A stretch of DNA of 12,762 nucleotides from JBFLVQ01 sp040758525 (GTDB lineage Bacteria > Acidobacteriota > Blastocatellia > Chloracidobacteriales > JADJPF01), in assembly GCA_040758525.1 (NCBI GenBank), contig JBFLVQ010000229.1, positions 1 through 12,762 on the forward strand. Reading direction: 5' to 3'. Below, piece after piece: positions 6,200-12,044 of the stretch (positions within the stretch are counted from its first letter, which is position 1; each line of letters begins with the position of its first letter). The notes under the pieces were generated by a model. That model did not search any database, was not told the DNA's origin, and saw nothing but the letters and a program-made list of their open reading frames with translations. The position numbers and the translations under genes are program-made.

Positions 6200-7150
6200 C
6201 TACGGAAAAAGCGGTAAGCAAGCTTGAGCGATCTGTTCGACATGGCGATGATCCGTACCACAGCAACCGCCCATCACATTCAATTGTGAGAGCCGCTGCT
6301 TAAGCTGGGCATACTGTACTGCTAGTTCAGTGGGATTACCAATATCGAGTTCAGCGGATTCGTTCAATTCTGCATGGCTCTTGCGTGAGGCATTCGCTCG
6401 AAGCCCATGAACTCTTGCTACCCAGGACTCTCCTTTAACAAGTACCTGATCAAAATGGGTAGGGTGGGCACAGTTGATCATGTAGTAGCAGGGATAGTAT
6501 GAGGTGGCAGCATCCACTTTCTCGATCGCGGCTTTCAATGTCTGACCACTGGGAAGTCGGCCATCAGTTTCGACGGTAAATGAGATCGCGACAGGGATAC
6601 TGAACCGCTGAGCAGCAAGTGCGATCCCAACTGCCTCTTCTACATAATTCATTGTAATGGCAGCAACCATATCAGCAGCGGTTTCGGCAAATGTCTCGAC
6701 TTGCTCGCAGTGATAAACTTCTGCATCCCTCTCAGACATTGTGTGGACAGGATTGTATCCATCTCCACGAGGGCCTATGCATCCACTAATGACAATCTTG
6801 GTCTTATCCGTTTCACACTCATCTCTAATCTCCTCAAGCAAACGAATGGCGCTTCTATTTATATTTGCCAGTGTTGTTGCGGTGTAGCCTAGTCTGATAC
6901 CCCAGTCTAAATTAGCTCGCCAGGTTGCACTTTCCAGAATCAGTCCTACACCACACCGCATTGCAATGGCAGTATAGCTATGAAAGTACTTACGAAGTGC
7001 TGCTTCTCCTTCAGGATGGTTTAGTAGGTTGAAAGCAGCGAAATCGGGAAGCTCAAGGCCTTCGTGGAAGATAAGAGTAGTTTCGATGCCACCATCCGTG
7101 AGGAAGAGGTTACCATCAAGTTGCGGCAATGCATTTCGATACTGAGCCAT
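6200..7150 (-). CDS. Homocysteine S-methyltransferase family protein (MmuM/BHMT-like)
   Basis: A 316-aa single-domain TIM-barrel methyltransferase. The start (LFLTDGGIETTLIFHEGLELP) and the zinc thiolates match the family: Cys227 in INCAHP and Cys296-Cys297 in GGCCGTD. Members transfer a methyl group from S-methylmethionine, betaine or a related donor to homocysteine, giving methionine. The sequence HGLRANASRKSHAELNES is typical of a subgroup whose donor is not established. The length is normal and all Zn ligands are present, so it should be active. ATG 7150 has AGGAGG 7 nt upstream. A perfect inverted repeat lies 57 bp before the start. A selenohomocysteine or Se-methyl substrate is possible for the family, but nothing here shows it. 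Confidence 0.93.
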   Translation of the reverse strand: MAQYRNALPQLDGNLFLTDGGIETTLIFHEGLELPDFAAFNLLNHPEGEAALRKYFHSYTAIAMRCGVGLILESATWRANLDWGIRLGYTATTLANINRSAIRLLEEIRDECETDKTKIVISGCIGPRGDGYNPVHTMSERDAEVYHCEQVETFAETAADMVAAITMNYVEEAVGIALAAQRFSIPVAISFTVETDGRLPSGQTLKAAIEKVDAATSYYPCYYMINCAHPTHFDQVLVKGESWVARVHGLRANASRKSHAELNESAELDIGNPTELAVQYAQLKQRLSQLNVMGGCCGTDHRHVEQIAQACLPLFP

Positions 7151-7206
7151 ATGCTGCCTCCTGCTTTATAATTGGAAGAATTAAATTCTATTCGTCTAGT
7201 CCTACT

Positions 7207-7234
7207 AATTGCAAGTTTCCACTTATTTGCAATT
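7207..7234. promoter_or_regulatory. Inverted repeat upstream of the homocysteine methyltransferase
   Basis: AATTGCAA (7207-7214) and TTGCAATT (7227-7234) are perfect 8-bp inverted arms 12 bp apart. On the minus strand a TATAAT overlaps the outer arm, so a regulator bound here would sit at the promoter. No SAM riboswitch-like sequence was recognised. Confidence 0.45.
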
Positions 7235-7402
7235 ATAATTCTGAGAAAAAGCGGATATTCTTCATGCCTATCAATGCGCAGTAGCTTGTTAAATAATGAT
7301 ATTGCCTTGATTCGGCTTATTGCCACCTGTTGTACTTGACGCAGACAGCTTCACAGCTTAGCTTTATCCATTAGCTACTAATTGTCTATAAGGAGTAGAG
7401 AG

Positions 7403-7870
7403 ATGGATGCGATAGAAAAGTCGGTTAATCGAAAAACGATTGTAGGAATCAGTATACGCACGACAAACAGAGCAGAGATGAATGCTGAAACAGCTCAGAT
7501 ACCATCTCTTTGGCAAACTTTCTATCAAGAAAGATTGACTGAAAAAATACCAGAGCAGATTTCTGGCGGATTGGTCTATGGAGTCTACTCTTCGTATGAG
7601 TCTGATCTAAACGGAGCATATACATTAACCGCAGGACTGGAAGTCAAAGACGGCATTGATGTTTCGCAAAGATTTTCCAAAGTAGAAATAGCAGAAGGAA
7701 AATACCTTGTCTTTCATGGCCAAGGAGCTATGCCTCAGATTATCTTTGATACTTGGGGTAGGGTATGGGCTCTCTTTTCCTCCAACAGCCAGTGTAAGCG
7801 TGCATACACAACCGATTTTGAAGTCTATCAAGGTCAAGATGAAATATCGATTTATATATCAATCAAATAA
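7403..7870 (+). CDS. GyrI-like / Cass2-type effector-binding protein
   Basis: A 155-aa protein of the AraC effector-binding (GyrI-like) superfamily, without any DNA-binding part. The segment TIVGISIRTTNRAEM, then IPSLWQTFYQERLTEKIP and VYGVYSSYESDLNGAYTLTAG, closely follows integron Cass2-type proteins, which bind cationic drugs in a central pocket. A late strand (YLVFHGQGAMPQIIFDTWGRVWALF) completes the second SHS2-like half. ATG 7403 is preceded by AAGGAG at the right distance; upstream in-frame codons are not needed. It may sequester or sense a small molecule. It is flanked by gene-free DNA on both sides and transcribed alone. It is not adjacent to an AraC regulator. Confidence 0.85.
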   Translation: MDAIEKSVNRKTIVGISIRTTNRAEMNAETAQIPSLWQTFYQERLTEKIPEQISGGLVYGVYSSYESDLNGAYTLTAGLEVKDGIDVSQRFSKVEIAEGKYLVFHGQGAMPQIIFDTWGRVWALFSSNSQCKRAYTTDFEVYQGQDEISIYISIK

Positions 7871-8190
7871 ATACCTAATTACTCTTTAGCAGAAAAATAA
7901 TCATCTTTAGGCTTTCAACTATGGCTGGGGCATCGTCTGCTTTAAAAGTACTGAGCTTCTATTTACATTGACATTTGTACCACTTCTCCTTATCTACCTT
8001 CCCGCTCCCTGTTTATTAGCTATTGTGAGTAATGCGCTCTGCTGCGCACCTATGACTTGCTACACAAGCAGCCTCCGATTGAGGCAAGGAGATTGCCGAC
8101 CTTACAAGATCTTACACTGCCGTATACAAGCCAACGATATGGCTCCAGTTGACATTACCAATAATTTATTCCTTCTCGCGTAGCAATAAG
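7871..8190. other. Intergenic region, 320 bp, no convincing gene
   Basis: A 71-codon open frame at 7968-8183 has no ribosome site and no recognisable sequence, and I reject it. The segment 8056-8097 is rich in short inverted repeats (CTTG/CAAG, GCCTC/GAGGC, GGCAA/TTGCC). No terminator with a T-tract was found for either neighbour. Confidence 0.5.
8071..8097. repeat. Two overlapping, mutually exclusive hairpins
   Basis: GCCTC-CGATT-GAGGC (8071-8085) and GGCAA-GGAGA-TTGCC (8083-8097) share bases 8083-8085, so only one can form at a time. This is the geometry of an attenuator, but no T-tract follows on either strand. On the minus strand it would lie past the LuxR gene's end. Confidence 0.3.
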
Positions 8191-8490
8191 TTAAAGCCGC
8201 GTAGTGGTAATCGATGTCTCTTCTCCTGCCGTTGGTTTTATCTTATAACTACGATGTTGCTGAATATTAGTAAGCCCACTACGAATGGCATACTTGACTA
8301 AGCCAGCTAGATCGTGCAACTGCAACTTAATCATAATACGGGCTCGGTGTGCTTCTACTGTACGCCTTGATAGTAGCAAGATATTTGATGCTTCTTCATT
8401 AGAATAGCCATCTGCCAGCAATTTCAGTACCTGTTTCTCACGCTCAGTTAAGCTACTCACTAAAGTACTCTTACTAGATTTCCATGGCAT
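8191..8490 (-). CDS. Stand-alone LuxR/NarL-type HTH transcriptional regulator
   Basis: A 99-aa protein that is little more than a LuxR-type HTH domain. LTEREKQVLKLLADGYSNEEASNILLLSRRTVEAHRARIMIKL contains the scaffold, the recognition helix (SRRTVEAHRARIM) and the conserved Glu and Leu positions. A third helix (DLAGLVKYAIRSGL) follows, as in NarL/FixJ output domains. There is no receiver, PAS or ligand-binding domain, so activity may depend on its own level or a partner. ATG 8490 is chosen because AGGGAGG lies 8 nt upstream; an ATG at 8526 lacks one. The basic tail after residue 82 is unlike the family. It diverges from the ASCH gene and might control it. Confidence 0.9.
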   Translation of the reverse strand: MPWKSSKSTLVSSLTEREKQVLKLLADGYSNEEASNILLLSRRTVEAHRARIMIKLQLHDLAGLVKYAIRSGLTNIQQHRSYKIKPTAGEETSITTTRL

Positions 8491-8698
8491 GATTTTAACC
8501 TCCCTTGTATTATCTCGGTAGACCAACCAAGTGCCAATATAGTAGATTTACCAGGTTAGCAGTCTCTTCCTGAAATATTTTGCTTGCTATATCTAATAAC
8601 GGTTTTTTTGAGGTTTTGTATTCTGACAGAACAATATTTTTTGAAAAAGTGTTAATTTATTACGATCCCCTGAGTTCTAAGGATGAAAGACAATAACT

Positions 8699-9175
8699 AT
8701 GATAAACCCATCAGATACATTAAAAAACTTCTGGATAGAATTCTGTGATGCTTCTGGCATCAGTACCAACACTCCATATCAGGTCTGGTATTTTGGCAAT
8801 AATCGAGAGATGGCCGATCAATTGGTACAATTAGTATTGTCCGGCAAGAAGCGAGCAACCGCTAGCCTAGGGTATTGTTGTGAGCAACAGCCTGAAATTG
8901 CCCCTCTGCCTAATGGTATCAGCATAGTCACTGATTTTGATGGCAATCCTATCTGTATCCTACAGACTACGGAAATTCGCACTATACCATTCAACCAGGT
9001 AGATGAAGCTTTTGCCGCAGATGAAGGTGAAGGTGATCTGAGTATACAGTATTGGCGCACGGAACATTGGAAATATTTTTCCCATGAGTGTGAGAATTTG
9101 GGTAAAGAGCCAAGCGAAGACATGCTAGTGGTGTGTGAGCGGTTTAAGGTGTTATACCCATTTGGTATTCACTGA
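8699..9175 (+). CDS. ASCH-domain protein
   Basis: A 158-aa protein of the ASCH superfamily (PUA-like fold), spanning nearly its whole length. Typical landmarks are YQVWYFGNN (27-35), the loop SGKKRATASL (47-56), IVTDFDGNPICILQTTEIRTIPFNQV and AADEGEGDLSIQYWRTEHWKYF. The KKRATAS loop and the E-G-E-G-D-L/W-R-x-x-H signature mark the active groove. Some family members are RNA-binding or have amidohydrolase or ribonuclease activity on modified nucleosides, but the substrate here is unknown. ATG 8699 has only a weak ribosome site (GAAAG at 8685). It converges on the GNAT gene, with 31 bp between stops and no obvious terminator. Confidence 0.9.
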   Translation: MINPSDTLKNFWIEFCDASGISTNTPYQVWYFGNNREMADQLVQLVLSGKKRATASLGYCCEQQPEIAPLPNGISIVTDFDGNPICILQTTEIRTIPFNQVDEAFAADEGEGDLSIQYWRTEHWKYFSHECENLGKEPSEDMLVVCERFKVLYPFGIH

Positions 9176-9206
9176 TTAATCTGCTAGCCTCCATACCTAT
9201 ATAGTC

Positions 9207-10067
9207 TCATCTAATTTCAAGACACATCTCTTTTGTGTTAATAAAATTTTCAAATCCTATGGAAGTATAAAAATCTATCGTCTGTTGTGCTAATTTATCA
9301 ACATTAATTATTCTTGCTGGCTTATCAGAAGGTAGATATTTTAATAACTCTACCATAAGGTTACTACCAACACCTTTTCTACGATATCTTTTATCAATAG
9401 CAAATTGTGGTATATCACCAGTGGCAGGATAGATTACTCCATATCCTATCCTATTATCATTTTGCCAAGCGCTAATAATTACCTTATTTTCATTACTCCT
9501 TTTTATAGAGTTGATAGAATTTTGCCAAGATGGCTGCCAATCCCAGAAGCTTTTATATAACTCCCAATCGGGTTGGCTTTCAATTTTATAGTTTAGCTTT
9601 ATCTGGGCTACTTTATCTCTGTTAATTCTGTCTAACTTTAAAATAAAACAGGCTAATTTTCTGACCTCTTTGAATCCAACTTTAGAATAGACTCTGATGG
9701 CTTTTTCATTAGTCTCGATAACCTCTAAAATATATTGTTTAGCATTGCTACTCTTTAATCTCCCAAGGCTAAAATTAAATAACTGATAAGTAATACCTCT
9801 ACCTCTATATTCTGGAATAATGCCGGTAGAAATATCATAAATTGTTAAGCTTCTATTCCATTCATCAATACCATTTAAGTTGAATCCTACTAACTCTCCA
9901 TTATCAAAAGCTCCTACTGACAGATCATAGTCTATCCCCCGTCTTGTCATCATTTCTAGTAATTGCTCTTGGGTAGGTTGCATCTTCACAATATAATCGG
10001 AAAATGCTTTCAGGTATGTCTTATGCAGAGTAGAAAAATCTTTTGCTTGTAAAAATCTGCATTCCAT
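9207..10067 (-). CDS. Tandem GNAT-domain N-acetyltransferase
   Basis: A 286-aa protein with two GNAT folds. The first half (about 1-145) has the acetyl-CoA loop as PEYRGRGITYQLF (85-97) and ends with AIRVYSKVGFKEV. The second (about 165-286) has DKRYRRKGVGSNLM (225-238) and FYTSIGFENF. Both acetyl-CoA motifs look functional (R-x-x-G-x-G/I-type), which is common in double-GNAT proteins where one half is catalytic. The substrate is unknown; such enzymes modify amino groups of antibiotics, peptides or metabolites. Codon and base use is noticeably more AT-rich than in neighbouring genes, hinting at recent acquisition. No Shine-Dalgarno precedes ATG 10067, so the start is less certain than for other genes. 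Confidence 0.9.
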   Translation of the reverse strand: MECRFLQAKDFSTLHKTYLKAFSDYIVKMQPTQEQLLEMMTRRGIDYDLSVGAFDNGELVGFNLNGIDEWNRSLTIYDISTGIIPEYRGRGITYQLFNFSLGRLKSSNAKQYILEVIETNEKAIRVYSKVGFKEVRKLACFILKLDRINRDKVAQIKLNYKIESQPDWELYKSFWDWQPSWQNSINSIKRSNENKVIISAWQNDNRIGYGVIYPATGDIPQFAIDKRYRRKGVGSNLMVELLKYLPSDKPARIINVDKLAQQTIDFYTSIGFENFINTKEMCLEIR

Positions 10068-10194
10068 ATTTTTGTTATTGAAATTTCAATTTGTCTATTG
10101 GTTGTCAACATTGCACTCTATCAGAGAAGATGTCAAGAAAAATTCTCCCCATCAAGTTAGATATTCTATTGTTTCACCATAGGAGGACAAATGC

Positions 10195-10608
10195 ATGCAG
10201 AAAGAGTTTCTTAACCCTTCAACATTACCAAATTGGAGTCAGTCTTTCTCACAGATCGTAGTCGTCAAGAGCGCTGGCACTCGCACTGTGTATTTGGCTG
10301 GTCAAGTGTCAGTAGATGCCGAGAACAAATTAATTGGTGAAGGAGATCTTGAAGTCCAAACCGAGTACGCTTTCCGAAACCTGGCGACAGCACTAGCTGC
10401 CAGCGGAACTACTACAGCCGATGTAGTAAAACTAACAATTTATATCAAAAGCTATCGTCCTGAACAGGCGCCGATCATTAATAACGCATTAAGAAAATAC
10501 TTTCCCCAAGACAATCTCCCTACCAGCACCTGGCTAGGAGTAGAATCCTTGGCGCTTGAGGGGTTGCTTATAGAGATTGATGCCGTGGCTGTTGTTGAAG
10601 GCTCTTAG
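10195..10608 (+). CDS. RidA (YjgF/YER057c/UK114) family protein, Arg-less active site
   Basis: A 137-aa trimer-forming family member. Strands and helices follow the family: RTVYLAGQVSVDAENKLIGEGDLEVQTEYAFRNLATALAASGTTTADVVKLTIYI, then LPTSTWLGVESLALEGLLIEIDAVAVV. RidA removes reactive enamines and imines made by PLP enzymes. Its key Arg (in PARSxVxV of canonical RidA) corresponds here to the Ser/Thr of PTSTWLGV, so the Arg is absent. The acidic residue of the EIDA segment is present. By analogy with Arg-less Rid subfamilies, imine deaminase activity is doubtful and another ligand is likely. AGGAGG at 10181-10186 lies 8 nt before ATG 10195; an out-of-frame ATG at 10191 is too close. It is not in an operon with its neighbours. 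Confidence 0.9.
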   Translation: MQKEFLNPSTLPNWSQSFSQIVVVKSAGTRTVYLAGQVSVDAENKLIGEGDLEVQTEYAFRNLATALAASGTTTADVVKLTIYIKSYRPEQAPIINNALRKYFPQDNLPTSTWLGVESLALEGLLIEIDAVAVVEGS

Positions 10609-10642
10609 GCTATTGCTATGTCTAACCTGCTACCTACCATCG

Positions 10643-10667
10643 TATAGATATAGAGAATATATCTATA
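10643..10667. repeat. AT-rich inverted repeat after the RidA gene
   Basis: TATAGATATA (10643-10652) and TATATCTATA (10658-10667) are perfect 10-bp arms around GAGAA, 34 bp after the RidA stop. The stem is AT-only apart from one G-C pair and has no T-tract, so it is at best a weak terminator or a binding site. Confidence 0.45.
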
Positions 10668-10740
10668 ACACGCATAGAAATTTGCTATGACACTTTGGAC
10701 GTTTTCTCGCTCAATATCTTAGATCAAAAGAGAAAGACCA

Positions 10741-10870
10741 TTGTTTATCAGAGCTTTAGGTGCTTTACTAGTAATAGCCTCAATGGGTTTATCAGTACCG
10801 GCAGTCTCTTTAATCTTTAATTAAGACCTTAACCCCACAAGAGAACCGCTCGGCTGCTTATACAGATGGT
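10741..10870 (+). pseudogene. Frameshifted N-terminal signal segment of the following rhodanese gene
   Basis: From 10741 one frame encodes FIRALGALLVIASMGLSVPA, a hydrophobic stretch like a signal peptide or lipid anchor, then stops at 10822-10824. The next frame is open from 10814 (LIKTLTPQENRSAAYTDGV) straight into the rhodanese domain. A single-base shift near 10810-10820 would join the two into a secreted rhodanese. There is no Shine-Dalgarno at the GTG 10871, which supports a true start further upstream. TTG 10741 is a possible original start. Confidence 0.5.
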
Positions 10871-11161
10871 GTGCCGCGTATTTCTGTTGAGGAGGCAAAG
10901 GTCAAATTCGATAAGAAAGAGACTATTATTGTTGATGTGCGGGCATTTGTAACTACCACCATTAAAGGTGCGTTACATATCCCGGTTAGTGAGTTAGAGA
11001 AGCGACTCAAGGAGTTGCCGAAAAATAAACTCATTATTGCCTCTGGTTCTTGTGTTAACGAAGCAACCCATGGCCATGCTATTAAGGTGCTGCAATCTAA
11101 GGGCTACACTAATGTTGCTGCCCTTAAAAGCGGACAGGCCGCCTGGGAAAAAGCAACCTAG
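10871..11161 (+). CDS. Rhodanese-domain protein, probably decaying (frameshifted front, merged 3' end)
   Basis: A 96-aa rhodanese core begins VPRISVEEAKVKF, followed by IIVDVRA, IKGALHIPVSELEKRLKELP and the active-site loop SCVNEATHGHA with Cys61. It ends NVAALKSGQAAWEKA. The catalytic Cys is present, in a C-x-N-E-A-T loop close to that of the DedA-rhodanese gene. The DVR-to-IKGA spacing is ~3 residues shorter than usual, and the His of the common HIxGA is missing. The protein stops right after AAWEKAT, at the point where a DJ-1 remnant begins. The front is frameshifted relative to a signal-like segment at 10741-10822. It was probably an exported sulfurtransferase-like protein; whether the 96-aa fragment is made is doubtful. 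Confidence 0.6.
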   Translation: MPRISVEEAKVKFDKKETIIVDVRAFVTTTIKGALHIPVSELEKRLKELPKNKLIIASGSCVNEATHGHAIKVLQSKGYTNVAALKSGQAAWEKAT

Positions 11162-11162
11162 C

Positions 11163-11537
11163 GGATGGGATACTCGCAAGGAGATTAATAACAAAAAGCT
11201 GATAGACTGGATAGCAGAGTGTGGAAAACAGGTCGAAACCATCACATCTGTTTGTACAGGTGCTATGCTATTAGGTCAGGCTGGATTGTTGAATGGTTGA
11301 CGTGCTACTACCCACTGGCTATCACTAAACTGGATGCAAGAATCTTTTCCAACGGTAATAGTAGAACGTAACTTACATGTAGTTGAGGATAGTAATGTAG
11401 TGACATCGGCAGGAATATCTGCCGGGATCGATATGGCGTTACGGGTTGTATCACGTTATTTTGGTGAAGATATTGGAAGAACAACGGTGCGAATTATGGA
11501 GTATCCATTTCCTGATGATAATACTCGGCGAGTTTAG
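11163..11537 (+). pseudogene. DJ-1/PfpI (isocyanide-hydratase-like) remnant, 5'-truncated with internal TGA
   Basis: One frame reads GWDTRKEINNKKLIDWI, then TSVCTGAMLLGQAGLLNG with the nucleophile-elbow Cys. TGA follows at 11298-11300, then RATTHWLSLNW and a long conserved tail ending YPFPDDNTRRV at 11537. These are the C-terminal two thirds of a DJ-1/PfpI-family protein (ThiJ, isocyanide hydratase-like, also found in AraC-type GlxA regulators). About 70 N-terminal residues are missing, lost at the junction with the rhodanese gene. The TGA replaces a basic residue (probably CGA, Arg) 12 residues after the active Cys. It is therefore ordinary decay and not selenocysteine. An ATG at 11334 could restart the tail but would lack the active site. 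Confidence 0.85.
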
Positions 11538-11571
11538 CAGTACAGGGTTAGACTAATTGCTATGATTTGTA

Positions 11572-11925
11572 TTAGGCTTTTCTCCGCTCACCTACTTCGC
11601 ACAAGTATTCTAATACTGTCTCAAATGCCAGTTTCTGTATCCCGATCTCTATATGGGTCTCTGTCCAACATCCCCATTGCCATAATGACCTAAGCCTATC
11701 TTGTGATAGATGTGAAAACATCCGCTCTGCGATCTCACAGACCTGTTCTATAGTAAGCTTCCATTGGGGTGCCAGGCAGCGAAAAGAGATATGAATAGTT
11801 CTAATAACTACATGCTCAAAGCGGCCAATAAATTCTTGCCAAGCGGCTCGCAGTTGTTTGTGGGACTGTTGGGAATCGGTTAGTACCGCTATTAGCTCGG
11901 CATCGGTAAGCTGTTTGACCTTCAT
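11572..11925 (-). CDS. Small helical protein resembling sigma-factor region 2 (117 aa)
   Basis: The sequence KQLTDAELIAVLTDSQQSHKQLRAAWQEFIGRFEHVVIRTIHISF, later DRLRSLWQWG, has the look of an ECF sigma region 2 (D-A-E-L, A-W-x-E-F-x-x-R-F, and a first-helix pattern). No region 4 follows, and the protein is shorter than a sigma factor (~170-200 aa). It might be a truncated sigma, an anti-sigma-like adapter or an unrelated helical protein. ATG 11925 has AAGGA 4 nt upstream and is preferred to ATG 11952. It ends 35 bp past the DJ-1 remnant, on the opposite strand. Its upstream region holds 9-bp tandem repeats, and a PP2C-like gene lies next upstream on the same strand, as in sigma-regulating partner-switch loci, although this link is inferred. 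Confidence 0.6.
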   Translation of the reverse strand: MKVKQLTDAELIAVLTDSQQSHKQLRAAWQEFIGRFEHVVIRTIHISFRCLAPQWKLTIEQVCEIAERMFSHLSQDRLRSLWQWGCWTETHIEIGIQKLAFETVLEYLCEVGERRKA

Positions 11926-11963
11926 GGTATCCTTGCCCCCTATTACGGTCATTAGAATAGCAT

Positions 11964-12016
11964 AATTGGTATACGAAGAGAATTGGTATAATTGGTATAA
12001 TTGGTATAATTGGTAT
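11964..12016. repeat. 9-bp tandem repeat AATTGGTAT (4 copies plus a detached copy)
   Basis: Four perfect head-to-tail AATTGGTAT units run 11981-12016; one more copy is at 11964-11972, separated by ACGAAGAG. They lie ~39-92 bp before the sigma-like gene's ATG and just after the PP2C gene's stop, so they occupy the promoter region of the sigma-like gene. On the plus strand the unit junctions spell TATAAT at 9-bp steps; on the minus strand they spell TATACC. The copy number may vary by slippage. Confidence 0.85.
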
Positions 12017-12044
12017 ATTAGCGTGATTACAATACGGTTCTTAC

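Noticed and set aside
7151..7402. SAM or other riboswitch before the methyltransferase
   Set aside because: No kink-turn or conserved purine-rich core was recognised; only a simple inverted repeat was found.
7968..8183. 71-codon open frame as a small gene
   Set aside because: No ribosome site and no family-like sequence; it overlaps a hairpin cluster.
11298..11300. Second in-frame TGA (DJ-1 remnant) as another selenocysteine codon
   Set aside because: It replaces a basic residue 12 positions after the catalytic Cys, the gene is already missing its N-terminus, and no matching hairpin was seen; ordinary decay fits.
130..11300. TGA reassigned to an amino acid genome-wide
   Set aside because: TGA is the natural stop of the VOC (2187-2189) and ASCH (9173-9175) genes and Trp is encoded by TGG.
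11964..12016. CRISPR array or plasmid iterons
   Set aside because: Units are only 9 bp, directly abutting and spacer-free, and no replication gene is nearby.
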